A stretch of DNA of 64,000 nt. Origin: Acarospora socialis (lineage: Eukaryota; Ascomycota; Lecanoromycetes; Acarosporales; Acarosporaceae). A model generated the notes under the pieces. The model saw only the letters and a list, made by a program, of their open reading frames with translations. It was not told where the DNA came from and searched no databases. The number at the start of each line of letters is the position of its first letter. Within the stretch, counting starts at the first letter, position 1. Shown here piece by piece: positions 1 to 11,029 of the stretch. The stretch is from contig JAMYGW020000006.1 of assembly GCA_025617375.2 (NCBI GenBank), positions 873,001-937,000 of the forward strand, given 5' to 3'. The translations under genes and the position numbers were made by a program.

Positions 1-597
1 CATTTTCTCGTACCCCCGGGCTCATCTGCCCTTACACCAATGAATTAGGCCCTCTGCACCCAAGCGAGCTCCTAAACTCAGCCCAAGAGCCTATACCCTC
101 GCCTAAATCCGTGTCTAACCACCCCTAAAATCTGGTGCCTAAGTTCTGTCCAATCACTCTTCGGACCCGAGTACAAGGTAGGAGTCTATGCATGAGAGAG
201 GGCGAAAAAGAAAGGAAATGGGGGAGAAAGAGGGAAGGACTTCAACACTTGGGGATGACTTGAGATAACGCCGATCTATTACACACCACTAAGGTACGAG
301 ATTAGTCAGCCGTACCAAATAAAACACCTTAGCGTGACTGCCTGGGAAGAGCAAGGTACGGAGCGTAGCTATCAGGTACGCCCACCCAGGACCTGCCTCT
401 ACCTCACCCAGCAGTACAAATCGCTTGCAGCATTGACAACCGCGGTCCCGCTCCATAAGCTTGACCACCCAATTACCACGAAGATCGCCTAGAGAATCCT
501 CCACCTCTCCCTCAACCATCTCACGCCAGTGAACCCACCTTCTATAACCCTCTCGGCTACCGGCCCACTTACCCTCCTTCCACCAAAGCAACGAAAA
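1..597. other. Intergenic / upstream region of the APQ12-like gene
   Basis: No gene recognised. The tract is mixed in composition, and an open frame on the minus strand (289-627) shows no family resemblance. It probably holds the promoter of the gene that starts near 598. Confidence 0.5.
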
Positions 598-1240
598 ATG
601 GACCTCCTCCAAGGTCCGCCCCTCCATCCCCTCCGCTTTGCTCCAAACGCAGAACAGACACTAACACCCCCACCCCCACCAAACAGACTACCTAACCGCC
701 TACCTCCCCCTCCCGCTGCGTCTCCTCCTCACCACCCGCTCCTCACCCGCCTCCACCTCCACCTACAACGCCTACCTCACGCACCTCTCCCCGCTCCTGC
801 GTCGCTACCTGACCCCCTACATCCCCACGCCCCTCCTCGCTCTCCTCTCGCCCCTCCTCCAGCTCCTCGCAAACATAACCGCCCTCCTCCCCGCTCTTGT
901 CTCCAAAGCGCCAACGGACCTCGACTTCACAACTCTGGCCGTCCTGGTCGTGCTGCTGGTTATCAGTTTGAAGGTGGTGAATATGCTGAGAAGGATGGTA
1001 TTTTATTGGGTTGGGGTGGCGGTGAGGTTGGGGATTTGGGCGGTGGTCGGGATGGGGGTGCTGTGGGTTTGGACGAGGGGGTTGGAGGGGAGTTTGGAGG
1101 ATTTGGTGGGGTTGGTGGGAGGGTTGGAAGGGGGTGAGGGGGTGGGGAATGTGAGGCGAGGACAGGGACAGGGGAGGGAAGGAGGTAGGGGCAGTGGGTG
1201 GGAGAGGGAGATGGGGAGGGGGAGGGGCAGGTGGCGGTAG
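598..1240 (+). CDS. APQ12-family nuclear envelope / nuclear pore biogenesis membrane protein
   Basis: Predicted 189-aa protein in two exons, 598-613 and 687-1240. The 73-nt intron has a GTCCGC donor, a CTAAC branch-like site at 661 and an acceptor CAG ending at 686; the split codon restores Asp. A long hydrophobic stretch in the second half (LAVLVVLLVISLKVVNM, then further VVGMGVLWVW) matches the membrane segment of fungal Apq12 proteins. Yeast Apq12 sits in the nuclear envelope/ER and is needed for nuclear pore assembly and lipid homeostasis. The C-terminal tail is Gly/Arg-rich. The tiny first exon is inferred from the splice phase and is less certain than exon 2. It is convergent with the GPN3 gene about 300 bp away. 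The family call rests on topology and general similarity, not on a search. Confidence 0.72.
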
Positions 1241-1536
1241 TGCTTCGGTGCGTTCTTGTCGATGATCTCGATGGTCACGTTTGAAGGCTGGAAGAGGTCG
1301 GATATGGGCAGCCACCTTGGAGGAGTAGTCCTGCAACAAAGCCCTCGGGCATACCGCTGTATTTCAGAGTAACAGACGTTGCAAGAAGTACTGCGAAACG
1401 CGAGTTTGTAAGATTGCTTAACCCTCAATCTAATCAACGCCAGCGCTATGCTTGCACCACTTGTTCAACCGGTAACGCCATCTGATGCGCCCACAACATC
1501 CGTCTTTCAACCTACCCGAGAGGAAATGTTTCCCAG
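1241..1536. other. Convergent 3' intergenic spacer
   Basis: Short spacer between the stops of the APQ12-like gene (+) and GPN3 (-). It probably holds both 3' UTRs. No other feature is seen. Confidence 0.5.
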
Positions 1537-2557
1537 TCAAGACATATCGCCGTCCTCCCAATTCGTCTCCATCTCATCGTTCGGTTCTCTCGGCTCCTGC
1601 GCCTCGTGAAACTGTATAGCATCGTCGATATAGCTCAGTATCGCACCAACACTATCCTCGTCCTGCGCATCCAGCTGCAAGAACGACACCATGCTGAAAT
1701 CATCAATGAGTTGCGCCACGGCGCGATTGAGCCGCTTGAAGGAGCCTCCACCCATCACACTCCCTGTAGCCGTAGGATCGTCCCCGTCCTCGGCCGCCCT
1801 CGATGTCGTGGTCATCGGATCGTCATCCAACAGACTCGTGTCGGGATTGATGAACCGCTTCAGCTCCAACTTCCCCACCGTATCCTTGACCAGATCCATC
1901 TTGCTCAGCACGTTGACGTGCGGCACCTCGAGCATGATCATCGCGCTCATGGCCGACAGCGTGCCGGCGAAGAACTTGGCCCGGTCGATGACGAAGGTCG
2001 ACTCGAGCAGGTAGGTGGCGCAGAGGTTGATGTTCAGGGCGCCGGTGCGGGTGAGGTGGCGGACGAGGGACGGGAGGACGGGGATGTGCGTGTACAGCTC
2101 GATTTGACCGGGCATGTCGATGATGATGAGATATTCTTCCGTGACGGCGTCGAGGGGTTCGGTGAGGAAGTCGAGGTTTTCGAGGAGGAATCTGGCGAGG
2201 TACGGCTGGTTAGCGCTGGGGAACGTCGAGCGGACGAAGAGTGTGTGGCATGTGTGTGTCGTACTCGAAGCAGTAGATGAGCCCGCCGTTAGGACCGAGC
2301 CCTATCTCTTCCATGACATCTTCGAGCGAGATGAGGTCTTTAATGTCGACGTCGGGCTCGTAGGCGAAATCTCCGGCGGCCGGGTCGAGGTTGATGTAGA
2401 AGCATGACCGCTTGTTGTTCCGGAGGTGTTGGATTAAAGCTGAGCAGAAGGTCGTCTACCGCAGCCATGAGCCAGTGTGTGGAAGATGATGGTAGCAAGA
2501 GGAGCGCACCTTGCCGGCGCCGGCAGGGCCCATGACAAGTACGCCGAATTTGCTCAT
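1537..2557 (-). CDS. GPN3: GPN-loop GTPase 3 (RNA polymerase II assembly/nuclear import)
   Basis: Predicted 297 aa from three exons read leftward: 2557-2510, 2455-2265 and 2191-1537, with introns of 54 and 73 nt. The protein starts [16 protein letters not shown], giving the P-loop at residues 10-18 with the following Thr-Thr across the first intron. The diagnostic Gly-Pro-Asn loop (GLGPNGG) is at about 68-74, the DMPGQIE switch region follows at about 105, and LSKMDLVKD is the guanine-specificity segment. Length and every block fit GPN3, a dimeric GTPase that works with GPN1 in assembly and nuclear import of RNA polymerases. The acidic C-terminal tail is typical. The first-exon ATG at 2557 is fixed by the conserved N-terminus. 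Confidence 0.97.
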
Positions 2558-2722
2558 GATGAAAGTTGTGTTCGCGGAGCTTACTAACTCTCAATAACTC
2601 CACAGAGACCGTGATGCGCGCTGTTCTCAGATCCCCATACAACTACCAGGTAAGTTAGTGGGATAACATATGAGAAGAGATTCTTAGTCAGCAGGCTATG
2701 TGGATGACCGTTCGCCTCAACA

Positions 2723-3444
2723 TCAGCACCTCCTAAACATAGGGTACGCGGAGGTTTGAGTGATTTTGGAAGCACCCCAGAATGGCAGCTGTGGATCACC
2801 AAATTGGGAATCTACTATATGTCCTTTCATCACGGACTTAGGGAAGGAGGAAGGAGCAAGTGCATTGTTACTGGACCTATAACGCCCGTGGTTGGATCGG
2901 GGGAGGGACATGGGTGTCGCATTGACTCGGGACAGGACAGGGGGACAGAACCTGCTAAATAATTCAGAAATGGTGAAGATTTTTACGGTGTGTTTGTTGC
3001 TCACTAACAGCTAAATTTCCAGATTCATGTTACAGTTCATTTTTGGAAGCTTGAACCTCACTGTTGTTCAGTAATTTTGACATCATCCTTGATAAATATA
3101 TTTAGATCTTTGATTGAGAAGAAAGCAGAAGCAAATCTCAAAGGTGTGGCTGAGAAAGTGAGATATGAAGTTATATGCCGTCCATATTTGACCTCTTCAC
3201 CATGCCATAATTGGCTAGCAGGTCCTGTCCCCGTGTCCTGTCCCGAGTCAAGTTGCATGGGCGTCGCTTCATCAGATGAAGACCGCAAAAGATCCTGGAC
3301 CATGACGAACTGCGTCGCACCTAACGACAAAAGCTTCGATTGTGAGTCTGTAGTCGCTCGAAGCACATAACAAAGGAACCGCTTCCAGTGCGTGGCGTAT
3401 TCCATCAGTGTTGTTGACGTCGCGTCAAAGCTTGCTGGTTCCAC
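2723..3444 (-). pseudogene. Decayed gene fragment interrupted by an inverted-repeat element
   Basis: Reading leftward, an open stretch from 3444 contains THWKRFLCYVLRA and ends in ...DEATPM at about 3256. After skipping the 335-bp element, the same codons (ATPM) recur at 2909-2920 and the frame continues with SLPRSNHGRYRSSNN to about 2723. This is what an insertion with target-site duplication inside coding sequence would leave. The WKRFLCYVLR motif vaguely resembles a region of fungal DUF3505/OrsD-type proteins, but I cannot confirm that. No start codon or conserved domain is intact, so I treat it as a relic. Confidence 0.4.
2909..3267. mobile_element. 335-bp non-autonomous TIR element with about 12-bp target duplication
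   Basis: The arms 2921-2980 and 3195-3255 are an imperfect inverted repeat of about 57 bp. Both read TTGACTCGGGACAGGACA inward, followed by GGGGACAG and CCTGCTA blocks. Immediately outside lie direct repeats CATGGGTGTCGC (2909-2920) and CATGGGCGTCGC (3256-3267), 11 of 12 identical, as expected for a target-site duplication. The interior has no transposase. Superfamily unknown; the duplication length is longer than the 8-9 bp of hAT or Mutator elements, so the true border could lie inside the repeat. Confidence 0.65.
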
Positions 3445-3449
3445 CTCAA

Positions 3450-6400
3450 ATTCATCTGGCTTACGGAAGTTTCGAATCCTCGAAACGCTGGGAGGATAGC
3501 TTATACTCTAGGCACCGTGGTGAAGTGTTGGTAGAAGTCTTTCCAGTGCATCACAAACTCGATGCAGATGACTCTCATCGATGTAAAGTAGATCTGCCAG
3601 GGCTGCCAGATGTTTGGAGACCACTGCACAAGATCATGGACCCCTTCTCTCGACAAGCTGTTGCGTTGACAGAGCTAGTGACAGCCAGCATCAAAATGGG
3701 CTTTCGTACGCGTTCTAACACGACGTCGGAGCTTCTCTGCACCTCTGAGAGGTGCCTTGGCCTTCAGCAACGAACACACGTAGGTTATGAGGGCTCTTCT
3801 CATAATCCAAGGGCTGAGGTCCATGATCATGGTTTGTGCGACCAGAGCATCGGAGCAAAGGTTTTCTTGTTGTCCAAGTGTCCAAGCTAGTTTAGTGTCA
3901 TCTGTCACTAACTAGGAGGGATGGGAAAACCAGGACCATAATGGGCTGCTGGTGATGCTGAATTCAGTGTTGAGGTTTCTGCTCTTGAGGTTGGTTGTGT
4001 TGAAAACTGTGACACTGAAGGTGATGTTGGAGTTAGAGATAGTGCCCATACTAATATTAGGATCTATATAAATGATAGTAAAGGTGTAGTTACGTCCACT
4101 AATTGATTTCTTGACCATATGTGTATTCAGGATTGTTGAGACAAGCCTGGATACAATCTCACATGGCTGTGTCGACATGGTGAAGTCAACATTTGTTATT
4201 TCTGACATATGACTCTATGACAAATGATTAACAAAAAATCATTGTCTAGACCCGAACCTCCATGGATGCAGGTGGTAGAGTACGGACACCGATGGGAGAG
4301 ATGAAATAAGTCTGAGAATTAAGGTGTCACCACCACAACGCCTTTGAAACCCAATTGGTATTCCCAGCCCAGCGACAACCGACGCATGGAGTAAACTAGC
4401 TGAACAACAGCATTGCTCGCACCCGAGCGCGTATAGAGGCACAAGACGCGGAAACCGGTGGATTTGAAGGCGAGAAGCGTCGTGCAGTACAGCTTTGTTC
4501 GATCGAGCAGAGTAACGCACTCCTTGCAGAAGGTCAGGCGTGCAACTGTGTGTTTGGCCAATCTTCGCCTCATCGGGCTTAGTGGTAGCACGACGCGATT
4601 GCGGCTTTGAGTGGAGCCTTGTCAGATGTCAGTGTGATTATCTGTCACGGAGGGTCAACTAGGTGATTGTGCGGTATGGAGGACCCACAGGTAATCACCA
4701 CCACTTGTTTGTAGCTCGGTACCTAAATATATGAGAACAAAAGACGAAAATTGCCCTCCTTCGCTGCTCCAACAAGAAAGCAATGGAGGAGGCAGACGCA
4801 CTACCCGGCGGTTTTCGAGCGGTAAAGCGCCCTGAGATACAGGTCAAAGAGAGTTTCAAGAACAGTGTCAGTACAACTCGGATATCGAAGAAGGTAAAGA
4901 GTAACCTCACGGATATGGTTATAGTCCTCGCCACCTCAGGGTTATTGGTCGCAAGTCTCCAATCGGGCCTTGTCATTCTGAAATCGCGGTAGATTAGGGA
5001 CAGACAAGGTTCGCACTCCGTTTCGGTTGCGCTGTGGATACATCTGCTAAGAAGCTCATGGATAGCAAGCTCCTGAAGCCCTAAGAGTGAGCAACGCAGT
5101 TGGCAAGATATTTAAACTCATCGAGCTCAAAACAAGTGACTTTAATGTCAAGGAAGTTCCTAGATTGGCTGGACGGGGAAACACGGAGTCATATCAGGTC
5201 AGAGATCAAACTTCCAGGATTCCTCTCGGCAAGAACTTGAGGTCCCGTAGGCGAGGTTGTTGTTATTGGAGGTTGCGAAACTGGTTGGACCAAAGGACAC
5301 TGGACTTGGGGATCTCGTCATAGCTGGCAACAGGCCCGTGGTTGTATGTGGCCCCAATGCAGGATCGGTCAGGAAGCTATACGACTCCGTGTCCTGTTCA
5401 GTGGGAGTAGCATGACTATCTTATGTATATAGACGACAAGTCGAGGCGAGAGAGAGTTCCAGAGACATTGAGTGTAGATCGATGGGAAGTGGCGGACCGG
5501 TTCCTCACATCGAGCTTCTATCCAAAGGGAAGTAAACGTGTCGTTTAAGAGATCTTGTTCATCTGATGCCCTTCCGAAAACTTCAGTAGCACGCAGCAGG
5601 TATCTCAACAAGTAGTCTAAAACTCTTCCCTTCTCCATCACCATCAACACAGCATTGTTGGCAACACCTCCCTTATGACTGCATCCCGGCAGCGGATCAG
5701 TGTCTGTACCAAGTATGCGTTTGACTAAAGGTAGGATTGACAGGTGGTTACCGCTGGTTGCCGTAGAGAATCTGGAGCACCTGTGTCATGGAAGTTGAGA
5801 TTAGTAATTCAAGGGCATCGACCCAATGCAAAACGGACGGTTTCTTGTGGGTAAGCTGAGTGAACATTGACTTGGCACACCTATAAACTCCTGAGAAGTG
5901 AGCGTACATATGTGTGGGTAGCGCACAGAGCCCTACGGTATCAGCGAGAAAGCGAGGCCTCAGCTTGCACTAAGGTTCTAAGATGGATCTATTGAGGTCA
6001 GTAATGGTTGCTTAAATCTCGTGGCCCATGTACTGAGAACGATATTGACAGACACCTGGTGCGTCGTGCACATCGGCAGTATTGCTCAGAATCAGTTGAT
6101 ACTGGGGAGCGATTCTGTGAATGTTGAGGGGTTGAACCCATCCGTTGGATTTGGTAGGAACTTCCGATTATCGAAGCAAATTTCTGCTACCCTTTGCTGG
6201 AAGTCTCCCTGAGTCTCTTTACACTCCCGTCCGCAAATTAGGCAGATCATGATGTAGGTTGGACGAGTTGGACTAAGCACTTGCTTAGACTGTTGCAAAG
6301 TAGAATCTGAGTAGCACGCAGTCAAACCGCCAGCTCTCCGATACCGGAGTATCTTTCGCCCAAGTGTATCAGAGTCATTGTTTGGAAGAGCTGTGGCGTA

Positions 6401-6990
6401 TCAGAGCAACTTCCGACGCAGTGTAGTGAACGTTGATAGCATCAGAGATAGGTATGGAAGTTTTCTCCATTGACTCAACCCCAGACGGGTGCCTCCCTTG
6501 CCTCAGTAGACATGTGCGTCTGATGAATGGCTCGTCTCAACGATTTCTATCGATTGCTGATACAAGACCTTCCCGATCAGTGAGGGGCAACGTCGAATGA
6601 TAGCCATAACGTGGGACAAAGCTCGGTTAGGAAGCAAAGCGAGGCGAAACCGCTCTTCTGCAACAGGGTTCGTGCAACTGCCCTACCTACTCCTTCCTCA
6701 GTTGGTTACTCTTACAGCATGGTATGTGCATATAACGGGCGAAGGGATCTGAGGCGCATTCCTGGTTAGAGAGAATGTTGTATTACTCTACAAGACGGAT
6801 CTTCGCAGATCTGGACCCTCGGCCGCAGCAAGATAATTCGAAGATGGAATGGAATGTTGGATATCTCGTATTCCAGGCGCACTCCAACTCTGTCACGTGT
6901 AAGACGTCTCGGGAGCCGGGAGCAGCCTAAAGCTTCTCGGGTCACGGTCCGTGGCCCCGAATCGAATCCACGGACTGATGGGCGATGACG
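3450..6990. other. Gene-poor tract, no recognisable gene
   Basis: Only short open frames without family resemblance are present on either strand. A 98-codon minus frame at 3912-4208 begins with ATG but looks like nothing known. The tract may be eroded repeat or former coding DNA. I see no clean terminal repeats. Confidence 0.45.
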
Positions 6991-9900
6991 GTGGTGGTGG
7001 TTGGGTGGTGTGTTTCAGCTCCTGCGAGTCATCTGCTCCACACATGAACTGCACATCAGCATTTACACTAAGGTAAGGGAAGGCAAGCCGGACACCGAGA
7101 AGTCTCTGGAGACCGTGTACTCTAGGTCATCGAACATACTACGGAGTAGGTCGAAGGGCGATTGGCGCAAAGGCCACGAAGGTGCGGCTCTGTTGCACAA
7201 TCTTGCATTCCTCTCCAGCTGTCAATGCGCGAACAACGTGCTACAGGCAGGATGGAAGGAAGGCAAGGAGAAGGGAGGTGAAACGCAGCCACATTATTGT
7301 CAGTATCGTGCACGTACCCTTCTGACCGGAATCTGGACTCTGGGACTCGTTTCAGCGGTTTCAGCGGACTTCTTTTTTCGAGGATGCACAGCATTGCATA
7401 TGAGAATGTACCCCGTTGTTTCGTCTATTGGCTTTTCCCCGTCTTGTTTGTGCTGCAGTCTGCAGAAGCGTTGATGCTCTCGACTGTCCTCTTCCTGTTC
7501 CTCTCCCTCACCGAACAACTGATGACTACCTTTACCTCCCTGACCTTGTATCATGATCTCTTCCTTTTGCATATCAGATCGGTCCAGGTTGTTGAGATTG
7601 GCTGACGATCGCGGAGATTGTCGGATTGCAACTTCATTCTCATCATCTTACTGGTCCTCACGGATGCAGTGGCGAAAAACAGACAAAGATCCAGGGCTGG
7701 TCAGCTACACGACTTTAATTTGACCCTGCCTGGAATGTACCTAGTCGAGTACGAAGACTTCCATGGTCGGACTTTTGATTGGTTTACTGTTTGATCACTG
7801 GTGGATGTTGGATATCAGATGTTCGATAAACAGTAAGCGGCGTGCCAGAACCGGTTCAGAGACCGAGTCGGTCATCTGCGACCTTTCTCCCTTGATCATT
7901 GGCTAAGTTTCACTTCGACCATGATACCATTCTCAACCCCTCTTCATCTTCTAACGTATCTTAGGTACTCTCCACATGTTCGCCGCGACCTAATTTAGTG
8001 TTCCAAGCCTCTGAGATCGACGATTACGTCTACATACAATACAACCGAGTACAGTACAGTACAATACCTGACAATACCGTAATTTTACACGATACACTGA
8101 AGGCTCTACCGAAAGAGAACTTCACCAATCTTACCAACAAGTAGAGATGGGGTACCAAGGATGAAGATACCCAGAAGGTAGTAAGGTGACTGGCATTCCT
8201 GAATCAACCGCATGGTATCTCAGTCGAAGGGACCAGATATTGCATTGTAATGACAAGGGACCACAAACCACGTGTAAGGTACGTGATGCGGCATGTACAT
8301 GTGCAGTACCTTATGTAAAAGTGTATTTGTCTGCCCCTCCTTCTACGCCATCTCGCATCCATCCCGTCCGCAGACCGGCCTCGTTAGCTGGGAAGAAGTT
8401 GTAAAGTAAGGTCGGTCGGTCTCGTTTTAGCGCGCATGCATGGTCCGCCCATTTGACCTTACATGAAAGTTCTTGATTGTACTCGTAGACGTAAAGGTAC
8501 GAGTCCACATCCAGGGTTCGATAGCCAGGAATCTTCAACGATCCTTTCACTTCATTTTATTGCTCTTTAGCTTCACCTGGCAAGTACGGAGTTACCGCGC
8601 CCGCAATCTGACAAGAGCTTGCATATTCCTGCATCCTAGCCAGATCGAACACTTCGCCGTGGCTGAGCAGCGCTTTCACTCTTTTCTTATACGTTGGCGG
8701 GAGTCTTGAACAATCTCTTGCCTACAAAGTTGACGCCCATCCCCTTCCATCCCCTCCATACCCTCCATCCCCAAGCTGGACGCACACCCACCACATCACA
8801 TCCTCGCCTGCTCTGGCATCGCCTCGCCTCGCCTCGCCCGCCGACCGCTTACGCCTCTTGACTGCTCGCTTGATTCCTATCCTCCGCTGTGGCTGGGCGC
8901 CGTGCCTTGCCTTGCCTTACCTTAAGGTAATTTTCTGCCCGGGTCGAAGCTTTTGGGGAGATTAGTGCTGCTACGATAGGCTCGCTCCCGCCCGGGAAGA
9001 TCGTCGTAGCCGCCGTTTGTGCTGTGCTTGGCTTCCTTCCTAGCCTGCAGCTGGAGCCCTGGTCCTTGAGGCCTGTCTCTCTGATTACGTGCTTGCAGCG
9101 CAACTTTTTCGAAGAAAGGCCTGGAGCCTATCCGAGGAACAAAGTTTGGACCGCGGTTGGTTCGGCGGAAACCCGTGCCTCGAAGGCCGGTATCTCGTCA
9201 AGACCTTCTGGCTCGTGCTTTCGACAAAACCTGTCTCTGCCTTGCCATGTCGCCGTTCGACTAAGAAAGAAAGCCCATCATCATCGTCATTGCCAAGACT
9301 CGTGGGACGGGAAGTGTATCATATCCACACACAGACCACCAAACCACAATGTCCGAAGGTACGTGTGAAACATAATTTGTTTTTTCGGCGGCTATTGCGA
9401 TTATTGTTCGCCTTTACCTACTCGTTCCTTTTCTGTTTCCGGTAACGAATACGACCTTGACGATATTACCCGATCGTCTCATCTTCCACTTGTGGCATCC
9501 GGATGACAAAGACTCTCCGTCTCTTGAGCTTCATTGGATTTGCTCTCATAGCTTGATTTGATAAGAATTGATGGCTTTTCCTCGATCAGCGCAGAATGTT
9601 TCCAATATCCACTTTATCCCGTGAACGAGCACATGCACGTCGACCACTAGGTACCTACTCCGTACATCCAAGGCTGTAACTGACCCGCTTTCGCAGGTCC
9701 GAGAATAATTAGTCATATTCGGTCGAAGAGCTTCCTTCACCGATGGCTGTAGAAATTGTCAAGATCTCTCATCATCGTCATTATCATCAACATCATCAAC
9801 ATCATCAGCATCATCATCATCGGCACCATCATCGTCAGCCTCAGCATGAGCATCATCACCTCCCCACAACAAGATCAATAACCTCAAGAAACACTGACTA

Positions 9901-11029
9901 GTACCGCTAGTTCCTTACCTAGTCCTTTAGAGTTCGTGCGAGTGCGGGCGAATACCTGCATTTGCGGATAACTTACCTTACCTTACCTACCTCACAAGGG
10001 TCTTTCCGTCTGCGTCATACAAACCGATACTTTACTTACCATATCTTACCACCGTTCTTCAACCTCACCACCTTCCTCCGACCATCATCAGTTCTTACAG
10101 GGACCAGGCAGCTCTCCACCATCAAACGGAGTGGGTACAATACCTGGTAACAATTTGCCTGACCTTCCTCAGCTCGGATGGCGGCCGCTTAGATACACTG
10201 GAACCGATCATATACGGGGTACGGTACAGGATTCCATGAGGCACACACATACCGTACCGAACTTATCTTACGACATACAGGGAACTTTCTTTACGCTTGA
10301 GGTACGCTTACATTTTCCCTTCCCTCCCCTCCTCCCGTCAATCGATTGGAGACTACATTTTTCCGTGCGTCCAAACAACTACCCACTCCTGCTGCCATAC
10401 ATCCACATCCAATCCGCACACATACCTTACCTACCTTTAGCACATCTCAACATCCTGTCACCGAACCGAACTGGCTTTTGGAGTGGAGTGGAAGTGCGAC
10501 TACAAAGTACGAGTGGGATCTCTACCTACTTTAGCTCCCTCCCACCACTGACCTTATTATCTTACTGTACGCATACACGATACGCCTACATATCACCAAC
10601 CTTGCTTACCCGCGACCTTGCATCGACACCATCACTTCCTATTGCATGAGTGACCTTGCCTACCCGGCGTGATCCAATCGCAACGCCTCTTCTTCACTTC
10701 CCTACACTTCCTCTGGCATTTCCGTTTGGCTGCTTCGGTCCCGACGGAGACATAGCATGTCTGGGGCTCCTGCTGTACGGGAGTAACTTTAGTGGTGACA
10801 GGCCCCTCGTCTAAGGTTCTCGATTGCGCCCGCCCTGCCCTTTACGATCTGTTTGGCTGCATGCGACCCTTCCCGTCGCCGCCGTCGTTTCCTCCAACCC
10901 ATTCGATCCCATTTCACGTCGCATCATTGAACGCAGCGACCCACGACTTATCACGGGCACTTCGTTCGCGCCGCCATCGACCTCGGCGCGGCGAGACTCG
11001 ACGGGCTGTTCGGAGTCGAGCGTCCGGCC
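6991..11029. other. Long promoter-like, pyrimidine-rich tract upstream of the RSC7 gene
   Basis: About 4 kb with many short repeats of TACCTTACC and GTACAGTAC type, frequent C/T-rich stretches, and no open frame with family similarity. Such motifs are common in long 5' leaders and promoters of ascomycete regulatory genes. At 9349 an ATG (ATGTCCGAAG) is directly followed by a canonical GTACGT donor and could be a uORF or a mini-exon. Nothing in the next 2 kb clearly continues it. Confidence 0.4.
9765..9860. repeat. ATC/CATCAT trinucleotide microsatellite
   Basis: Imperfect run of CAT/ATC triplets (ATCATCATCATC cores with CAACATCATCAG variants). It is non-coding as far as can be seen and lies in the long upstream region of the RSC7 gene. 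Length polymorphism is likely. Confidence 0.8.

Noticed and set aside
3912-4208. 98-codon ATG-initiated minus-strand frame
   Set aside because: Looks locally protein-like but has no recognisable family, and the surroundings are eroded repeat.
9024-9445. Two overlapping plus-strand frames of about 115 codons
   Set aside because: No family resemblance; codon use unlike neighbouring genes, and they cross the likely mini-exon donor at 9359.
10131-10649. 172-codon open frame upstream of RSC7
   Set aside because: Pyrimidine-rich promoter-like DNA; the composition is Leu/Pro/Tyr/Ser by default with no domain.
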